This document shows positions 1 through 8,353 of a DNA stretch of 64,000 nt, one piece after another (position 1 is the first letter of the stretch; each line of letters starts with the position of its first letter). The translations under genes were made by a program, and so were the position numbers. The notes under the pieces were generated by a model that had not been told where the DNA came from, did not search any database, and saw only the letters and a list, made by a program, of their open reading frames with translations. This DNA is from Tateyamaria omphalii. Its GTDB lineage: Bacteria; Pseudomonadota; Alphaproteobacteria; Rhodobacterales; Rhodobacteraceae. Location: contig NZ_CP019312.1 in the NCBI RefSeq assembly GCF_001969365.1, positions 2,108,001 through 2,172,000 on the forward strand, read 5' to 3'.

Positions 1-142
1 CATCTATGCGCTGTTGCAGGTGCCGGGAGGCGAGGACGCCGCCATTCGCCTGGTCATCTGGGCGTGCATCATCGCGCTGGGGGCCGTTGCCCTGTCGGAA
101 TGGTTGGCCCGCCGGGTTGCCGCAAGGATCGCGGGCGCATGA
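1..142 (+). CDS. modB: Molybdate ABC transporter permease ModB, C-terminal fragment
   Basis: The frame is open from the window edge (first full codon at base 2) to a TGA at 140-142 and encodes about 46 residues. They form one hydrophobic segment (LVIWACIIALGAVALSEWL) followed by a basic tail (ARRVAARIAG), as expected for the last membrane helix and cytoplasmic end of an inner-membrane permease. The assignment to ModB rests on context: the stop overlaps the start of modC as ATGA, the usual modABC arrangement for molybdate uptake. The fragment alone would not separate ModB from other ABC permeases. Confidence 0.8.
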   Translation, partial: IYALLQVPGGEDAAIRLVIWACIIALGAVALSEWLARRVAARIAGA

Positions 143-1203
143 CACTGTCTGTTGCCCTGCGCCACCGGTTCGGTGGTTTCGACCTGGATGTCGCGTTTGA
201 GGCCGGGCCCGGTGTGACCGCCCTGTTCGGTCGGTCGGGGGCAGGCAAGACCACCATCGTGAATGCGGTGGCGGGGTTGTTGCGGCCCGATCATGCGCAG
301 ATCACCTTGGATGGGGATCGTTTCGATACCCTGCCCGTCCACCGCCGCCGCGTCGGCTATGTGTTTCAGGACGCGCGGCTGTTTCCGCATATGACCGTCG
401 CCGACAATCTGGATTATGCCAGCCGCTATGGCGCGCGCGCGCGCGACCGCCCCCGGATCATCGAGATGTTGGGGATTGGCGCGTTGCTCGACCGCCGCCC
501 GGCGACGTTGTCGGGCGGAGAGAAGCAGCGCGTGGCGCTGGGGCGGGCGCTGCTATCGAACCCGCGCCTGCTGCTGATGGACGAACCTTTGGCCGCCCTT
601 GATGGTCCGCGCAAGGCCGAGATCCTGCCCTATCTCGACCGGCTGAAGGCCGAGACGGGCGTGCCGATCCTGTATGTGAGCCATGCGGTGGACGAGGTTG
701 CGCGCCTGGCCGATCACATGGTGCTGCTGTCCGGGGGCCGGGTGGCGCGCGCCGGGCCGCTTTTTGACGTGATGGCCGACCCTGCCGCCGTGCCTCTGCT
801 GGGCGTGCGCGAGGCGGGCGCGGTGTTGCGCGCGCGGGTCGTGGACCACGGTGAGGACGGGTTGAGTACATTGCAATTGGCCGCCGGGCCCGTGCAGCTG
901 TTGGGTGTGCAGGCCCCGGTGGGGGCCGAGGTGCGGTTGCGCGTGCTGGCGCAGGATGTGCTCTTGTCCCTGACCGAACCGCAGGGCCTGAGCGCGCAGA
1001 ACATCCTGCCCGTCACGATCCGCGCCATTCGCGCGGGCGACGGGCCGGGGGCGGCCATTGCGCTGGATGCGGGGGGCGATGCGTTGCTGGCGCGGGTGAC
1101 GGGCCGTGCGGTCCAGCGGATGGGGCTGGTCGAGGGTCAGTCTCTCTTTGCCGTGATCAAGGCCACGTCGGTGGCGCAATCGGCTATTTCTGCTGCGCCT
1201 TGA
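139..1203 (+). CDS. modC: Molybdate ABC transporter ATP-binding protein ModC
   Basis: This 354-residue protein should power molybdate import through ModB. From the ATG at 139 the ABC features appear in order: Walker A GRSGAGKTT (about residues 31-39), Q-loop VFQD, signature LSGGEKQ (124-130), Walker B LLLMDEP (from 144) and a switch histidine in SHAVDEV. The last 120 residues form a TOBE/Mop-type oxyanion-binding domain, which separates ModC from generic ABC ATPases. I chose this start because it overlaps the modB stop by four bases and begins just before the ABC core. The frame is also open upstream to 64, but that part overlaps modB. The 3' end overlaps the convergent EcsC gene by 20 bases. 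Confidence 0.93.
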   Translation: MTLSVALRHRFGGFDLDVAFEAGPGVTALFGRSGAGKTTIVNAVAGLLRPDHAQITLDGDRFDTLPVHRRRVGYVFQDARLFPHMTVADNLDYASRYGARARDRPRIIEMLGIGALLDRRPATLSGGEKQRVALGRALLSNPRLLLMDEPLAALDGPRKAEILPYLDRLKAETGVPILYVSHAVDEVARLADHMVLLSGGRVARAGPLFDVMADPAAVPLLGVREAGAVLRARVVDHGEDGLSTLQLAAGPVQLLGVQAPVGAEVRLRVLAQDVLLSLTEPQGLSAQNILPVTIRAIRAGDGPGAAIALDAGGDALLARVTGRAVQRMGLVEGQSLFAVIKATSVAQSAISAAP

Positions 1204-1954
1204 GCGCCAGCACCTGGGTGCGCAGCCGTTCGACCATCGCCTCGTGCGGCTGGTCCGCCTCGACCGACAGGCGGCGCAGGCCGAAATGCACATGCGCCAT
1301 GTCGGTGTAGTACTTGGTGTAGCTGAAGTTGATGGCGGCCCCGGCGGCGGCCCCCAGCACCGGCACCGTCTGGGCCGCCAGCTTCTGGCCCAGCACCACG
1401 GCCAGACGCGGCGCGATGCGGGTGATCATGGCCTGCATCGCCGCCCCGCTCAGCGCCATGCGGGCGGACAGGAAGGCGATGTCGGACCCGTCATCATGTT
1501 CCAGCGGACCGGCAGCGGCGAAGACCTGGATACAGTCGAAACGGACCGATGCGGTGCTCGCATCAAAGCCATATTCCTCGGCCACCCCTTCGATCACGCG
1601 CAGAAGGAGCGTCGTGGTCACCGGCAGCTCGGCCAGCGCCGTGGGCAGACCGCCAAAACCGCCCGCAGCCCCCATGGCCGCACTGACGGTCGCATTCAGC
1701 CACTCGGCCTGATCCGGCACCACGCCGCGCGAGCGGCTGGCCGCACCCAGCGCCTGGGTCAGGGCGGCGCGCGTGGCTTCGGTCAACTGGTCCTGCACCG
1801 CGACGGGCAAGCGGTTCAGCAGCCCGTCGGCCTGCGTGCCCAGCGTGTTGAGCACCTGGATGCCCATGCCGCCCGCGGCCTTGTAGCGGCGCGCGAGCCG
1901 TTCGAGTTCATCCTCGGGGTTCAGCGGGTCGGGAACGACGATGATCTGGTTCAT
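1184..1954 (-). CDS. EcsC family protein
   Basis: This 256-residue protein matches the EcsC family: an N-terminal helical stretch (LNPEDELERLARRYKAAGGMGIQVLNTLG), a central glycine/alanine-rich part (AAMGAAGGFGGLPTALAELPVTTTLLLRVIEGVAEEYG) and a C-terminal segment with PVLGAAAGAAINFSYTKYYTDMAHVHFGLRRL. The molecular role of the family is poorly known; the name comes from a Bacillus locus linked to secretion and competence. The chosen ATG (MNQIIVVPD) gives the conserved length; the frame stays open upstream to 2050 but would then overlap the neighbouring acetyltransferase. It converges on modC with a 20-base 3' overlap. Confidence 0.8.
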   Translation of the reverse strand: MNQIIVVPDPLNPEDELERLARRYKAAGGMGIQVLNTLGTQADGLLNRLPVAVQDQLTEATRAALTQALGAASRSRGVVPDQAEWLNATVSAAMGAAGGFGGLPTALAELPVTTTLLLRVIEGVAEEYGFDASTASVRFDCIQVFAAAGPLEHDDGSDIAFLSARMALSGAAMQAMITRIAPRLAVVLGQKLAAQTVPVLGAAAGAAINFSYTKYYTDMAHVHFGLRRLSVEADQPHEAMVERLRTQVLALKAQQK

Positions 1955-1985
1955 GCCCCCAAGATGGGCAAGACGCGCGCGCATA

Positions 1986-2471
1986 TCAACTGAAACGCGT
2001 GACATCACCCGCGACGCCTGTCCACGCGCCGGGCGCAAGGGCGCGGCCAAGCACGCGGTCGGGATTTGTGGGGGGCGGCATGACGACGCCGGTCAGCTTC
2101 TCGAACCCGAAGCGGCTGTAATAGGGCGCATCGCCCACCAGCATGACGCGGTCCCAGCCGGATGTCTGCGCCTGGGCCAGCGATGTCCCGATCAATTCAC
2201 CGCCCAGCCCCTCGCCCTGCCGGGTCGGGTGCACGGCCACAGGGCCCAGCAACAACGCCGATTGCGCGCCCACGCGCACCGGCCAATAGCGGATCGCGCC
2301 CGCCAGAATGCCGTCCGGGTCGCGTGCCACATGGCTGAGGCCAGCAACCGGCGGCACATCATCGCGCAAACGATACGAAGACAGTGCCTCGCGCCCTGGT
2401 GCAAAGCACAGGTCATAAAGGGCCTCGACCTCCCACCGATCCTCGGGCGTCTCTGTGCGCAGATGGTACAT
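1986..2471 (-). CDS. GNAT family N-acetyltransferase
   Basis: This 161-residue protein shows the GNAT acetyl-CoA binding signature: a beta4 strand ALLLGPVAVHPTRQGEGLGGELIG, where Q-G-E-G-L-G is the R/Q-x-x-G-x-G/A pyrophosphate loop, followed by an alpha helix and the VMLVGDAPYYSRFGFE motif seen in YhbS-like proteins. The substrate cannot be read from the sequence. It probably shares a transcript with the EcsC gene downstream on the same strand (31-base gap) and is divergent from the flavin reductase gene. Confidence 0.85.
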   Translation of the reverse strand: MYHLRTETPEDRWEVEALYDLCFAPGREALSSYRLRDDVPPVAGLSHVARDPDGILAGAIRYWPVRVGAQSALLLGPVAVHPTRQGEGLGGELIGTSLAQAQTSGWDRVMLVGDAPYYSRFGFEKLTGVVMPPPTNPDRVLGRALAPGAWTGVAGDVTRFS

Positions 2472-2562
2472 GGGTGGGGCGAGGTGTTACGTTCGTGAGG
2501 GCTGGCCCCCGCCCTAGCATGGGGCTATCCCTTGCGCAAACGCACGACCATTCGGAGCCGCA

Positions 2563-3168
2563 ATGTTCTACCGCCCCGCCGACGGCCACGGCCTGCCGCA
2601 CAACCCGTTCAACGCCATCGTGACCCCCCGCCCCATCGCCTGGGTCGCCACACGCGGCAGCGACGGATCGGACAACCTGGCGCCCTATTCCTTCTTCAAC
2701 GCGACGGCATATGTCCCGCCGCAGGTCATGTTCGCGTCCACCAGCGCCAAGCCCGACCGCGACGGGACCAAGGACACGGTCGCCAACATCCGCGACACGG
2801 GCGTCTTTTGCATCAACATCGTGGAACACGCGATGAAGGACGTAATGAACCAGACCTCGGGCGATTGGAGCGCGGATACGGACGAGTTTTCGCTCGCATC
2901 GGTGGACAAGGCCGAGTGTTCCGAGATCAACTGCCCACGGGTGGCCGCAGCGCCCGCGTCGCTGGAATGCCGCATGACCCAGATCCACAAGATCGAGGGC
3001 GACACCAACTACGTTGTGTTCGGGGAGGTCGTGGGCATCCACCTGCGCGACGATTGCGTGGTCGACGGCATCTTTGACGTGCTGGCCTTCAACCCGCTGA
3101 CGCGCATGGGCTATCGCGACTATTCGGTCATCCGCGAGAAATTCAGCCTCAAGCGCCCGGGCGAATGA
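2563..3168 (+). CDS. Flavin reductase-like (FMN-binding split barrel) protein
   Basis: This 201-residue protein belongs to the flavin reductase-like domain family, which binds FMN in a split barrel and often supplies reduced flavin. The N-terminal core VTPRPIAWVATRGSDGSDNLAPYSFFNATAY is characteristic (TPRP, then N-L-A-P-Y-S-F), with TKDTVANIRDTGVFCINIV in the middle and an H-x-K strand (QIHKIEGDTNYVVFGEVVGIHL) near the C-terminus. The substrate or partner oxygenase is unknown. Its stop overlaps the start of the following acetyltransferase as ATGA, so the two are translationally coupled. Confidence 0.85.
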   Translation: MFYRPADGHGLPHNPFNAIVTPRPIAWVATRGSDGSDNLAPYSFFNATAYVPPQVMFASTSAKPDRDGTKDTVANIRDTGVFCINIVEHAMKDVMNQTSGDWSADTDEFSLASVDKAECSEINCPRVAAAPASLECRMTQIHKIEGDTNYVVFGEVVGIHLRDDCVVDGIFDVLAFNPLTRMGYRDYSVIREKFSLKRPGE

Positions 3169-3797
3169 CCTTTCCAGACCCGCGCCGCGCCTATCCCGTG
3201 ACCCTGCCCGACGGGTCCGACCATCAGGGCACGGTCTTTCTGAACCAGGTGATCGACAATCCGGGATGGGAGGTGGGGGACTACACCTACGCCTCCGACT
3301 TCTCTCCGGTGGCGGATTGGGCGGCGCATCTGGCACCGTATCTCTTCGGCTACGGGCCCGAAAAGCTGCGGATCGGGCGCTATTGCCAGATCGCGCATGG
3401 GGTCCGGTTCATTACCTCCGGTGCCAACCACGCCATGGACGGGCTGAGCACGTTTCCCTTTCCCATCTTCGATCCGGCGCAGATGACCAGCTATCAACCC
3501 GACAGCCGCGACACGGTGATCGGGCATGACGTGTGGCTGGGCTACGGGGCGATTGTCTGCCCGGGCGCACGCATCGGCAACGGCGTGATCGTAGGGGCCG
3601 GGGCGGTCGTGCGGGGCCACGTGCCGGACTATGCCATGGTTGCGGGCAACCCAGGCGACGTGGTGCGTATGCGGTTTTCGGAGGCCGAGATCCATACGCT
3701 GAACGCGCTGGCCTGGTGGGACTGGCCCGCTGACCGGGTGGCGGCGGCTGTGCCTGCGCTGCTGGCGGGTGATGTTACCGCATTGAAACAGTGCTGA
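3165..3797 (+). CDS. CatB-related O-acetyltransferase (hexapeptide repeat)
   Basis: This 210-residue protein is a left-handed beta-helix acyltransferase of the xenobiotic acetyltransferase type. Visible features are the histidine-containing loop TSGANHAMDGLSTFPF, where the family has its catalytic histidine, and a run of hexapeptide repeats (IGHDVWLGYGAIVCPGARIGNGVIVGAGAVV) ending in DYAMVAGNPGDVVRMRF. Relatives acetylate chloramphenicol or streptogramins, but most environmental members have unknown sugar or small-molecule acceptors, so I infer no resistance role. It is coupled to the flavin reductase gene by a four-base overlap. Confidence 0.88.
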   Translation: MTFPDPRRAYPVTLPDGSDHQGTVFLNQVIDNPGWEVGDYTYASDFSPVADWAAHLAPYLFGYGPEKLRIGRYCQIAHGVRFITSGANHAMDGLSTFPFPIFDPAQMTSYQPDSRDTVIGHDVWLGYGAIVCPGARIGNGVIVGAGAVVRGHVPDYAMVAGNPGDVVRMRFSEAEIHTLNALAWWDWPADRVAAAVPALLAGDVTALKQC

Positions 3798-3798
3798 C

Positions 3799-3818
3799 GC
3801 ACCCACGTGCTTGGGTGC
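3799..3818 (+). terminator. Possible weak terminator hairpin after the acetyltransferase gene
   Basis: Immediately after the stop codon, GCACCCA and TGGGTGC form a perfect 7-bp stem with a 6-base loop. No T-run follows, so it is either a Rho-dependent end or an mRNA-stabilising hairpin. I see nothing else recognisable in the rest of this gap up to 4018. Confidence 0.35.
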
Positions 3819-4018
3819 AAGGCCCGTTCATGTCCCCACACGCAAGTGAAACATGGAACGGTTTTCGCCAGATCGGCTCCGTACACGCATCAATGTCGCG
3901 GCAATCCGCAACCGTCGGCGAATAGGCGCGCAATCTGCGCGTCGAAAAGACGGGCCATTCAAGCCGACGAACGCCACATGCTAGTCTTCTGCCACACAAA
4001 CGGCGCAGGAGATTGGCC

Positions 4019-4204
4019 ATGAACAAAGTATTTGCACTGACCGCAGTCGCGGCATTTCTGGGCCTCTCGGCATGTGGCGACAGCACCGCCCAGCGCGCCG
4101 TGATCGGGGGCGCAATCGGCTGCGCCGCGGGCGAAGTGCTGGCCAATGGCCGCTGCGTCGAAGGTGCCGTTGTGGGCGCTGGCGTTGGCGTGATCACCGA
4201 ATGA
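4019..4204 (+). CDS. Small lipoprotein with glycine-rich body
   Basis: A 61-residue protein with a lipoprotein signal peptide: MNKVFALTAVAAFLGLSAC, with a lipobox L-S-A-C and the cysteine at residue 19. After the +1 Cys the chain is short and Gly/Ala-rich (AVIGGAIGCAAGEVLANGRCVEGAVVGAGVGV), a glycine-zipper-like pattern found in small outer-membrane lipoproteins. An AGGAG ribosome binding site at 4007-4011 lies 7 bases before the ATG and favours it over an in-frame TTG at 4013. A strong terminator follows at 4235. The function is unknown. Confidence 0.75.
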   Translation: MNKVFALTAVAAFLGLSACGDSTAQRAVIGGAIGCAAGEVLANGRCVEGAVVGAGVGVITE

Positions 4205-4234
4205 TGCAGGCGGCCGCGCGCCGCTTTGACCAAA

Positions 4235-4261
4235 AAAGGGCGCGCAACATACGCGCCCTTT
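4235..4261 (+). terminator. Rho-independent terminator after the small lipoprotein gene
   Basis: AAAGGGCGCG and CGCGCCCTTT form a perfect 10-bp stem with a 7-base loop (CAACATA), flanked by an A-run on the left and a short T-run on the right. Confidence 0.75.
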
Positions 4262-4290
4262 GACCCAAGACCATTTACGCACGCGCATGA

Positions 4291-4316
4291 CGTGCAATTC
4301 GTAACCGAATTGTACG
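4291..4316. promoter_or_regulatory. 26-bp palindrome upstream of the RTX gene
   Basis: CGTGCAATTCG and CGAATTGTACG are inverted repeats of 11 bp with one mismatch, separated by TAAC. The element lies 76 bases before the RTX gene start, beyond the preceding terminator, where an operator for that gene would be expected. No known regulator box was recognised. Confidence 0.5.
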
Positions 4317-4392
4317 AACTGCTCCTTGGTGCTTGATTTTTTTTGTGGCTGTCTCGAATACTCCCGCCAGTAAAGACAGGGGAGTTTAACCA

Positions 4393-5445
4393 ATGCCAGG
4401 CCCGACAATTCGTTTCTCGAACGGTGTTTCACCGAACATCTTGATTTTCGATACGATCTTTGACGCGCTGTTCAACGACGTCACGCTGACAAGCGAAAGC
4501 GCGACCGAAGCCGTTTTTGAAACCGGCAGCGGTGCCAGCATCACGCTGCAAGGGTCCGGCTTTGCGTATGTCGGGTCCACTGAAGAGCGGCAGTTGGTCG
4601 GTGGCACGCTGAACGCGCTCATTTTCGAAGTCTCCCCCGGTGTGACGGTTGAAATGACAGGCATCGCCTTTGACGTCGCCAGCTTTGCGGCGCTCTATCA
4701 ACAGGACGCCTCCGGTGCCGATCCTGCGGCGCTGGAAAACTTCCTGATGCCAATGGACTGGACCATTCTGGGCAATGATGCCGTCACTGAATTCCGCAAT
4801 ACCGCCGTGTCGTCGGACGGCGTGCCGCTCACGTTCAGCGGCGACAACTATGTTGAACTCGACGGCGGCTTTGACATCTTTGATGCGGGCGCGGGCAATG
4901 ACACGGTCAGCGGCGGACTGAAGGGCGACCTGATCTGGGGCCGCGCGGGTGACGACGTGTTGAACGGGGACGCAGGCAACGACACCTTGCTGGGCGGTGC
5001 CGACAATGACCTGCTGAACGGCGGCAGCGGCAGCGACAGCCTGAACGGCGGCAATCAGCAGGACACCCTGATCGGCGGCAATGGCAACGATACCCTGTTC
5101 GGGGGCAACCAGCGCGACGAATTGCGCGGCAGCAAGGGTGATGACAGCCTGAACGGCGGCAGCGCCAAGGACGTGCTGATCGGGGGTGCCGGCGACGACA
5201 CGATGACCGGCGGCAGCTCTGCGGATCGGTTTGTCTTTGTCAAAACCGCTGCTGCGCAGGATGATGTGATCACTGACTTTGAGGCCAGCCAGGACCGCAT
5301 TCGCATCTACGGCGAAAACAATCCCGGCAGTGCCACATTCCAGGATCTGGGCGATGACCTGCTGGTCACATTTGGCACCAACAGCATCCTGATCGAGAAT
5401 ACTGATGAAGTCGATTTGACCAGCAGCAACTTCCTGTTTCTCTGA
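4393..5445 (+). CDS. RTX calcium-binding repeat protein, probably type I secreted
   Basis: A 350-residue acidic protein. Residues 1-160 form a domain I do not recognise. From about 163 to 275 there are around a dozen glycine/aspartate nonapeptides of the GGxGxDxLx type (for example GGNGNDTLF, GGAGDDTMT), the Ca2+-binding RTX beta-roll. These are followed by a serralysin-like C-terminal stretch (DDVITDFEASQDRIRIYG) and a short hydrophobic end (SSNFLFL). There is no N-terminal signal peptide. RTX proteins of this build normally leave through a type I secretion channel using the C-terminus, but no such transporter genes lie in this window. It is a monocistronic gene between a palindrome and a strong terminator. 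Confidence 0.88.
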   Translation: MPGPTIRFSNGVSPNILIFDTIFDALFNDVTLTSESATEAVFETGSGASITLQGSGFAYVGSTEERQLVGGTLNALIFEVSPGVTVEMTGIAFDVASFAALYQQDASGADPAALENFLMPMDWTILGNDAVTEFRNTAVSSDGVPLTFSGDNYVELDGGFDIFDAGAGNDTVSGGLKGDLIWGRAGDDVLNGDAGNDTLLGGADNDLLNGGSGSDSLNGGNQQDTLIGGNGNDTLFGGNQRDELRGSKGDDSLNGGSAKDVLIGGAGDDTMTGGSSADRFVFVKTAAAQDDVITDFEASQDRIRIYGENNPGSATFQDLGDDLLVTFGTNSILIENTDEVDLTSSNFLFL

Positions 5446-5466
5446 GAAGTGCTTCAACCACAACGC

Positions 5467-5497
5467 AAAAGGCCGGGCCCCGCGCCCGGCCTTTTTA
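5467..5497. terminator. Bidirectional terminator between the RTX and sulP genes
   Basis: AAAAGGCCGGGC pairs with GCCCGGCCTTTTT: an 8-bp GC stem (5471-5478 with 5484-5491) extended by A/T pairs, with an A-run on one side and a T-run on the other. It sits between two convergent genes and can end transcription from both sides. Confidence 0.88.
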
Positions 5498-5516
5498 TTG
5501 ATGGAACCGGGGGCCG

Positions 5517-7142
5517 TCAGTGCCCGCCGAGGATGCCCGTGCGCACACCGTAATCCGTGGCGATCTCGTAATCGGGGTCATCATCGCTGTCCACGATCAG
5601 GTGCCCCGCCTTGGTCAAAAGCTTGTGGCAATCATGGGTCAGGTGGCGCAGTTGAACCCGCTTGCCCGCCTCTTGATACTTGCCCGCCACGGCCTCGATC
5701 GCTTGCAGGGCCGATTGGTCCACAACCCGGCTGTCGGCAAAGTCGATGATGACCTCGCGCGGGTCGGTGTCGACCTTGAACATCTCGATGAACCCGGTGG
5801 CCGAGCCAAAGAACAGCGGCCCCTGCACCTGGTAGACGCGCGCGCCCTCGGGCGTTTCATAGGTCTTGGCATGGATGCGGCGCGCGTTGTTCCAGGCATA
5901 GGCCAGCGCCGACACGATCACGCCGACCACGACTGCAACGGCGAGGTCTTCCATCACCGTCACGACCGTCACCAACACGATGACAAAAGCATCCGTCAGC
6001 GGCACCTTGCGCAGAATTTTCAGGCTGTTCCACGCGAACGTCCCGATCACCACCATGAACATCACACCGACCAGAGCGGCCAGCGGGATCAACTCGATGA
6101 TGGACGACCCCACGAGGATAAAGGCCAGAAGGAACAGCGCCGCCGCCACGCCCGCGATGCGCGTGCGCCCGCCCGATTTTACGTTGATCATCGACTGACC
6201 GATCATCGCACAGCCGCCCATGCCGCCGAAAAAGCCGGTGGCCGTATTGGCGACGCCTTGGGCGATACACTCCTGGCTCGCCCCGCCCCGCTGGTTCGTC
6301 AGATCACCGACAAGGTTCAGCGTCAGCAGGCTTTCGATCAGGCCAATGGCCGCGAGGATGACGGCATAGGGCAGGATGATCTGCAGCGTTTCCCATGTCA
6401 GCGGAACGGCCGGAATGTGGAAGGGCGGCAGCCCGCCCTCGATGCTGGCCAGATCGCCCACGCGCGGCACGTCCAGCCCAAAGAAGATGACGATGGCGGC
6501 CACGATCCCGATACCTGCGAGCGGCGCGGGGATGGCGCGCGTCACACGCGGTGCCAGCCAGATGATCAGCATCGTCACCCCCACAAGGCCCAGCATCAGG
6601 TAAAGCGGCATGCCCGAAAGCCATTCGCCCCCCGCCATGCCATGGCCCGACGCCTCGGCCGAGCCGGGCACCTTGAACTGCGTCAGCTGCGCGAGGAAAA
6701 TCACGATGGCGAGGCCGTTGACAAAGCCCAGCATCACCGGGTGCGGCACAAGGCGGATGAACTTGCCCCACTGCATGACACCCGCAAAGATCTGCAAGAG
6801 GCCCATCAGGACGACAGTCGCAAAGAGGTATTCCACCCCGTGCTGCGCCACCAGCGCCACCATCACCACGGCCAGCGCCCCGGTCGCACCCGAAATCATG
6901 CCCGGCCGTCCGCCAAAGACGGCCGTGATCAGGCCCACCATGAACGCCGCATAAAGCCCGACCAGCGGATGCACCCCCGCGACGAAGGCAAAGGCCACCG
7001 CCTCGGGCACCAGCGCAAGGGCGACCGTCAGGCCCGACAACAGGTCCGTCTTGATCTGCCCCGGTGTCAGCTTGGTGTCGCCGGGTGCGATGGAAAAGTC
7101 GCCAAAGCGGGTCTTGGTGTTGAGGTTGTCGAGAAAGGCCAT
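5517..7142 (-). CDS. SulP family inorganic anion transporter with STAS domain
   Basis: A 541-residue inner-membrane transporter. The N-terminal three-quarters contain about ten to twelve hydrophobic segments, including the SulP signatures LTVALALVPEAVAFAFVAGVHPLVGLYAAF and GGRPGMISGATGALAVVM. The C-terminal 100 residues are a STAS domain (EVIIDFADSRVVDQSALQAIE). Family members carry sulfate, bicarbonate or other anions, and the substrate here cannot be assigned. The start is uncertain: the ATG at 7142 (MAFLDNLNTKTRFGDF) was chosen, but an in-frame ATG at 7181 adds 13 residues. A 25-base inverted repeat lies 83 bases upstream. Confidence 0.88.
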   Translation of the reverse strand: MAFLDNLNTKTRFGDFSIAPGDTKLTPGQIKTDLLSGLTVALALVPEAVAFAFVAGVHPLVGLYAAFMVGLITAVFGGRPGMISGATGALAVVMVALVAQHGVEYLFATVVLMGLLQIFAGVMQWGKFIRLVPHPVMLGFVNGLAIVIFLAQLTQFKVPGSAEASGHGMAGGEWLSGMPLYLMLGLVGVTMLIIWLAPRVTRAIPAPLAGIGIVAAIVIFFGLDVPRVGDLASIEGGLPPFHIPAVPLTWETLQIILPYAVILAAIGLIESLLTLNLVGDLTNQRGGASQECIAQGVANTATGFFGGMGGCAMIGQSMINVKSGGRTRIAGVAAALFLLAFILVGSSIIELIPLAALVGVMFMVVIGTFAWNSLKILRKVPLTDAFVIVLVTVVTVMEDLAVAVVVGVIVSALAYAWNNARRIHAKTYETPEGARVYQVQGPLFFGSATGFIEMFKVDTDPREVIIDFADSRVVDQSALQAIEAVAGKYQEAGKRVQLRHLTHDCHKLLTKAGHLIVDSDDDPDYEIATDYGVRTGILGGH

Positions 7143-7224
7143 GCGGATTCCGTCTGCTCGTGAGGACGCGATCGGTGGCATCTAAACCATGGAGTGGTCA
7201 AAAACCATTGCAACAAGCGCCGGG

Positions 7225-7249
7225 CTGTTATGTGCGCTGCACATAGCAG
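7225..7249. promoter_or_regulatory. Inverted repeat upstream of the SulP gene
   Basis: CTGTTATGTGC and GCACATAGCAG form an 11-bp stem (one G-T pair) around GCT; the core TATGTGC/GCACATA is perfect. It lies in the leader or promoter region of the minus-strand SulP gene and could be an operator or an RNA hairpin. Nothing else is recognisable in 7182-7440. Confidence 0.45.
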
Positions 7250-7440
7250 GTTTACGGGCAATGGCACGGTATTTCTGGGTATGCCGAAAGGATGCCTCGG
7301 AACCGTTTGAAATCGAGGGGCTTTCGCAAGGCGCTGTATGCCTCGTCGCCCATGGCAGCCTTGAGATGCATCAGACAATATGCGGTCCAAGACGCACAGG
7401 ACGTCACGTGCATGTGCCTGGCCCGTATGGAAGATGCCCA

Positions 7441-8169
7441 TCAAACGGGCGGTTTTTCCCACTCCATCATCATCAGATAAGGCATACGCGCGTATGAGCT
7501 GACCTTTTCCGGGGGGCCACCGGTGGGCTCCGGCTCATCGAAGTGGCGCAGGAGCAGTCCCTGAGACAAGAAAGCCTGCATGTAAGTCGACAGCGGTCTG
7601 TGCCAGTTCTGAATACGCAGGCCATCCCATGCAAACCACATCTTTTCTTCCGACAGATACCGTCCCAACGGTTTCAGTTTTTCGCCCGTGTCGCGACAGT
7701 AGCGCGGCCCTATTACTGCGCTTGATGTCGAGAACGAGGTCAGATTTGCAACAAGTATGCGACCGCCCGGAGAGGTCACGCGCGCCATCTCGGCCACCGC
7801 GTCGCTTAGACCGTCAATGTCGATGAGGCTCAGATAAGACACGACGAGGTCAAAGGCATTGTCCGCAAATGGCAGCGCCTCTGCAAACCCGGCGTGAAAT
7901 TCGCCCTCGGGATGCCATGCGCACGCGGCCTCGATCATCCTCGCAACCGGATCGACGCCGACGGCAGCCACGCCCATGTCAGCCAGCATGCGGCAAAACC
8001 GTCCCTCGCCACAGCCGACATCAAGCGCCTTTCGAGGGCTTATCGCGCGAACCCGCGCCAGCATAGGCGCGTCGAGAACATGCGCGCGCGAGAAATCCCC
8101 CCGCTCCGCCATCCGGTCGATCCATGCCGGTGCGGAGGACTGCCATCCGTTTTCATCCGGGTCTCGCAT
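7441..8169 (-). CDS. Class I SAM-dependent methyltransferase
   Basis: A 242-residue cytosolic protein with the Rossmann-type methyltransferase signature: motif I ALDVGCGEGRF (about residues 48-58), an acidic end of beta2 (VAAVGVDPVARMIEAA), motif II/III AFDLVVSYLSLIDIDGL and RVTSPGGRILVANL, as in the Methyltransf_11 group that includes UbiE-like and small-molecule enzymes. The substrate is unknown. It is divergent from mtnP across a 284-bp region that carries an 11-bp-period repeat array. Confidence 0.85.
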   Translation of the reverse strand: MRDPDENGWQSSAPAWIDRMAERGDFSRAHVLDAPMLARVRAISPRKALDVGCGEGRFCRMLADMGVAAVGVDPVARMIEAACAWHPEGEFHAGFAEALPFADNAFDLVVSYLSLIDIDGLSDAVAEMARVTSPGGRILVANLTSFSTSSAVIGPRYCRDTGEKLKPLGRYLSEEKMWFAWDGLRIQNWHRPLSTYMQAFLSQGLLLRHFDEPEPTGGPPEKVSSYARMPYLMMMEWEKPPV

Positions 8170-8353
8170 CTCTCCCTCCGTTTAAGTGGTGTCAGGCTTT
8201 GCGCATTTGCGCAGACCCCAATCCGATCTGATGCGCCACCTCCTTCTACTGTGCATCGTGCCGATGGCAACATTCGCACCGCGAATCCATCCCATCCGTT
8301 TGATGCGCAAACTGGCATACGTTGCGCGTTCCCCCACCTCTGCGCGCGGTGGC

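Noticed and set aside
3165..3797. Reading the CatB-like enzyme as a chloramphenicol resistance gene
   Set aside because: The hexapeptide acetyltransferase family is broad and the chromosomal context shows no mobile element or resistance cluster, so no drug specificity can be claimed.
4429..5463. 344-codon antisense frame opposite the RTX gene
   Set aside because: It is the complement of the glycine/aspartate repeats, rich in Val/Ala/Gln repeats, and has no start context; the plus strand is clearly the coding one.
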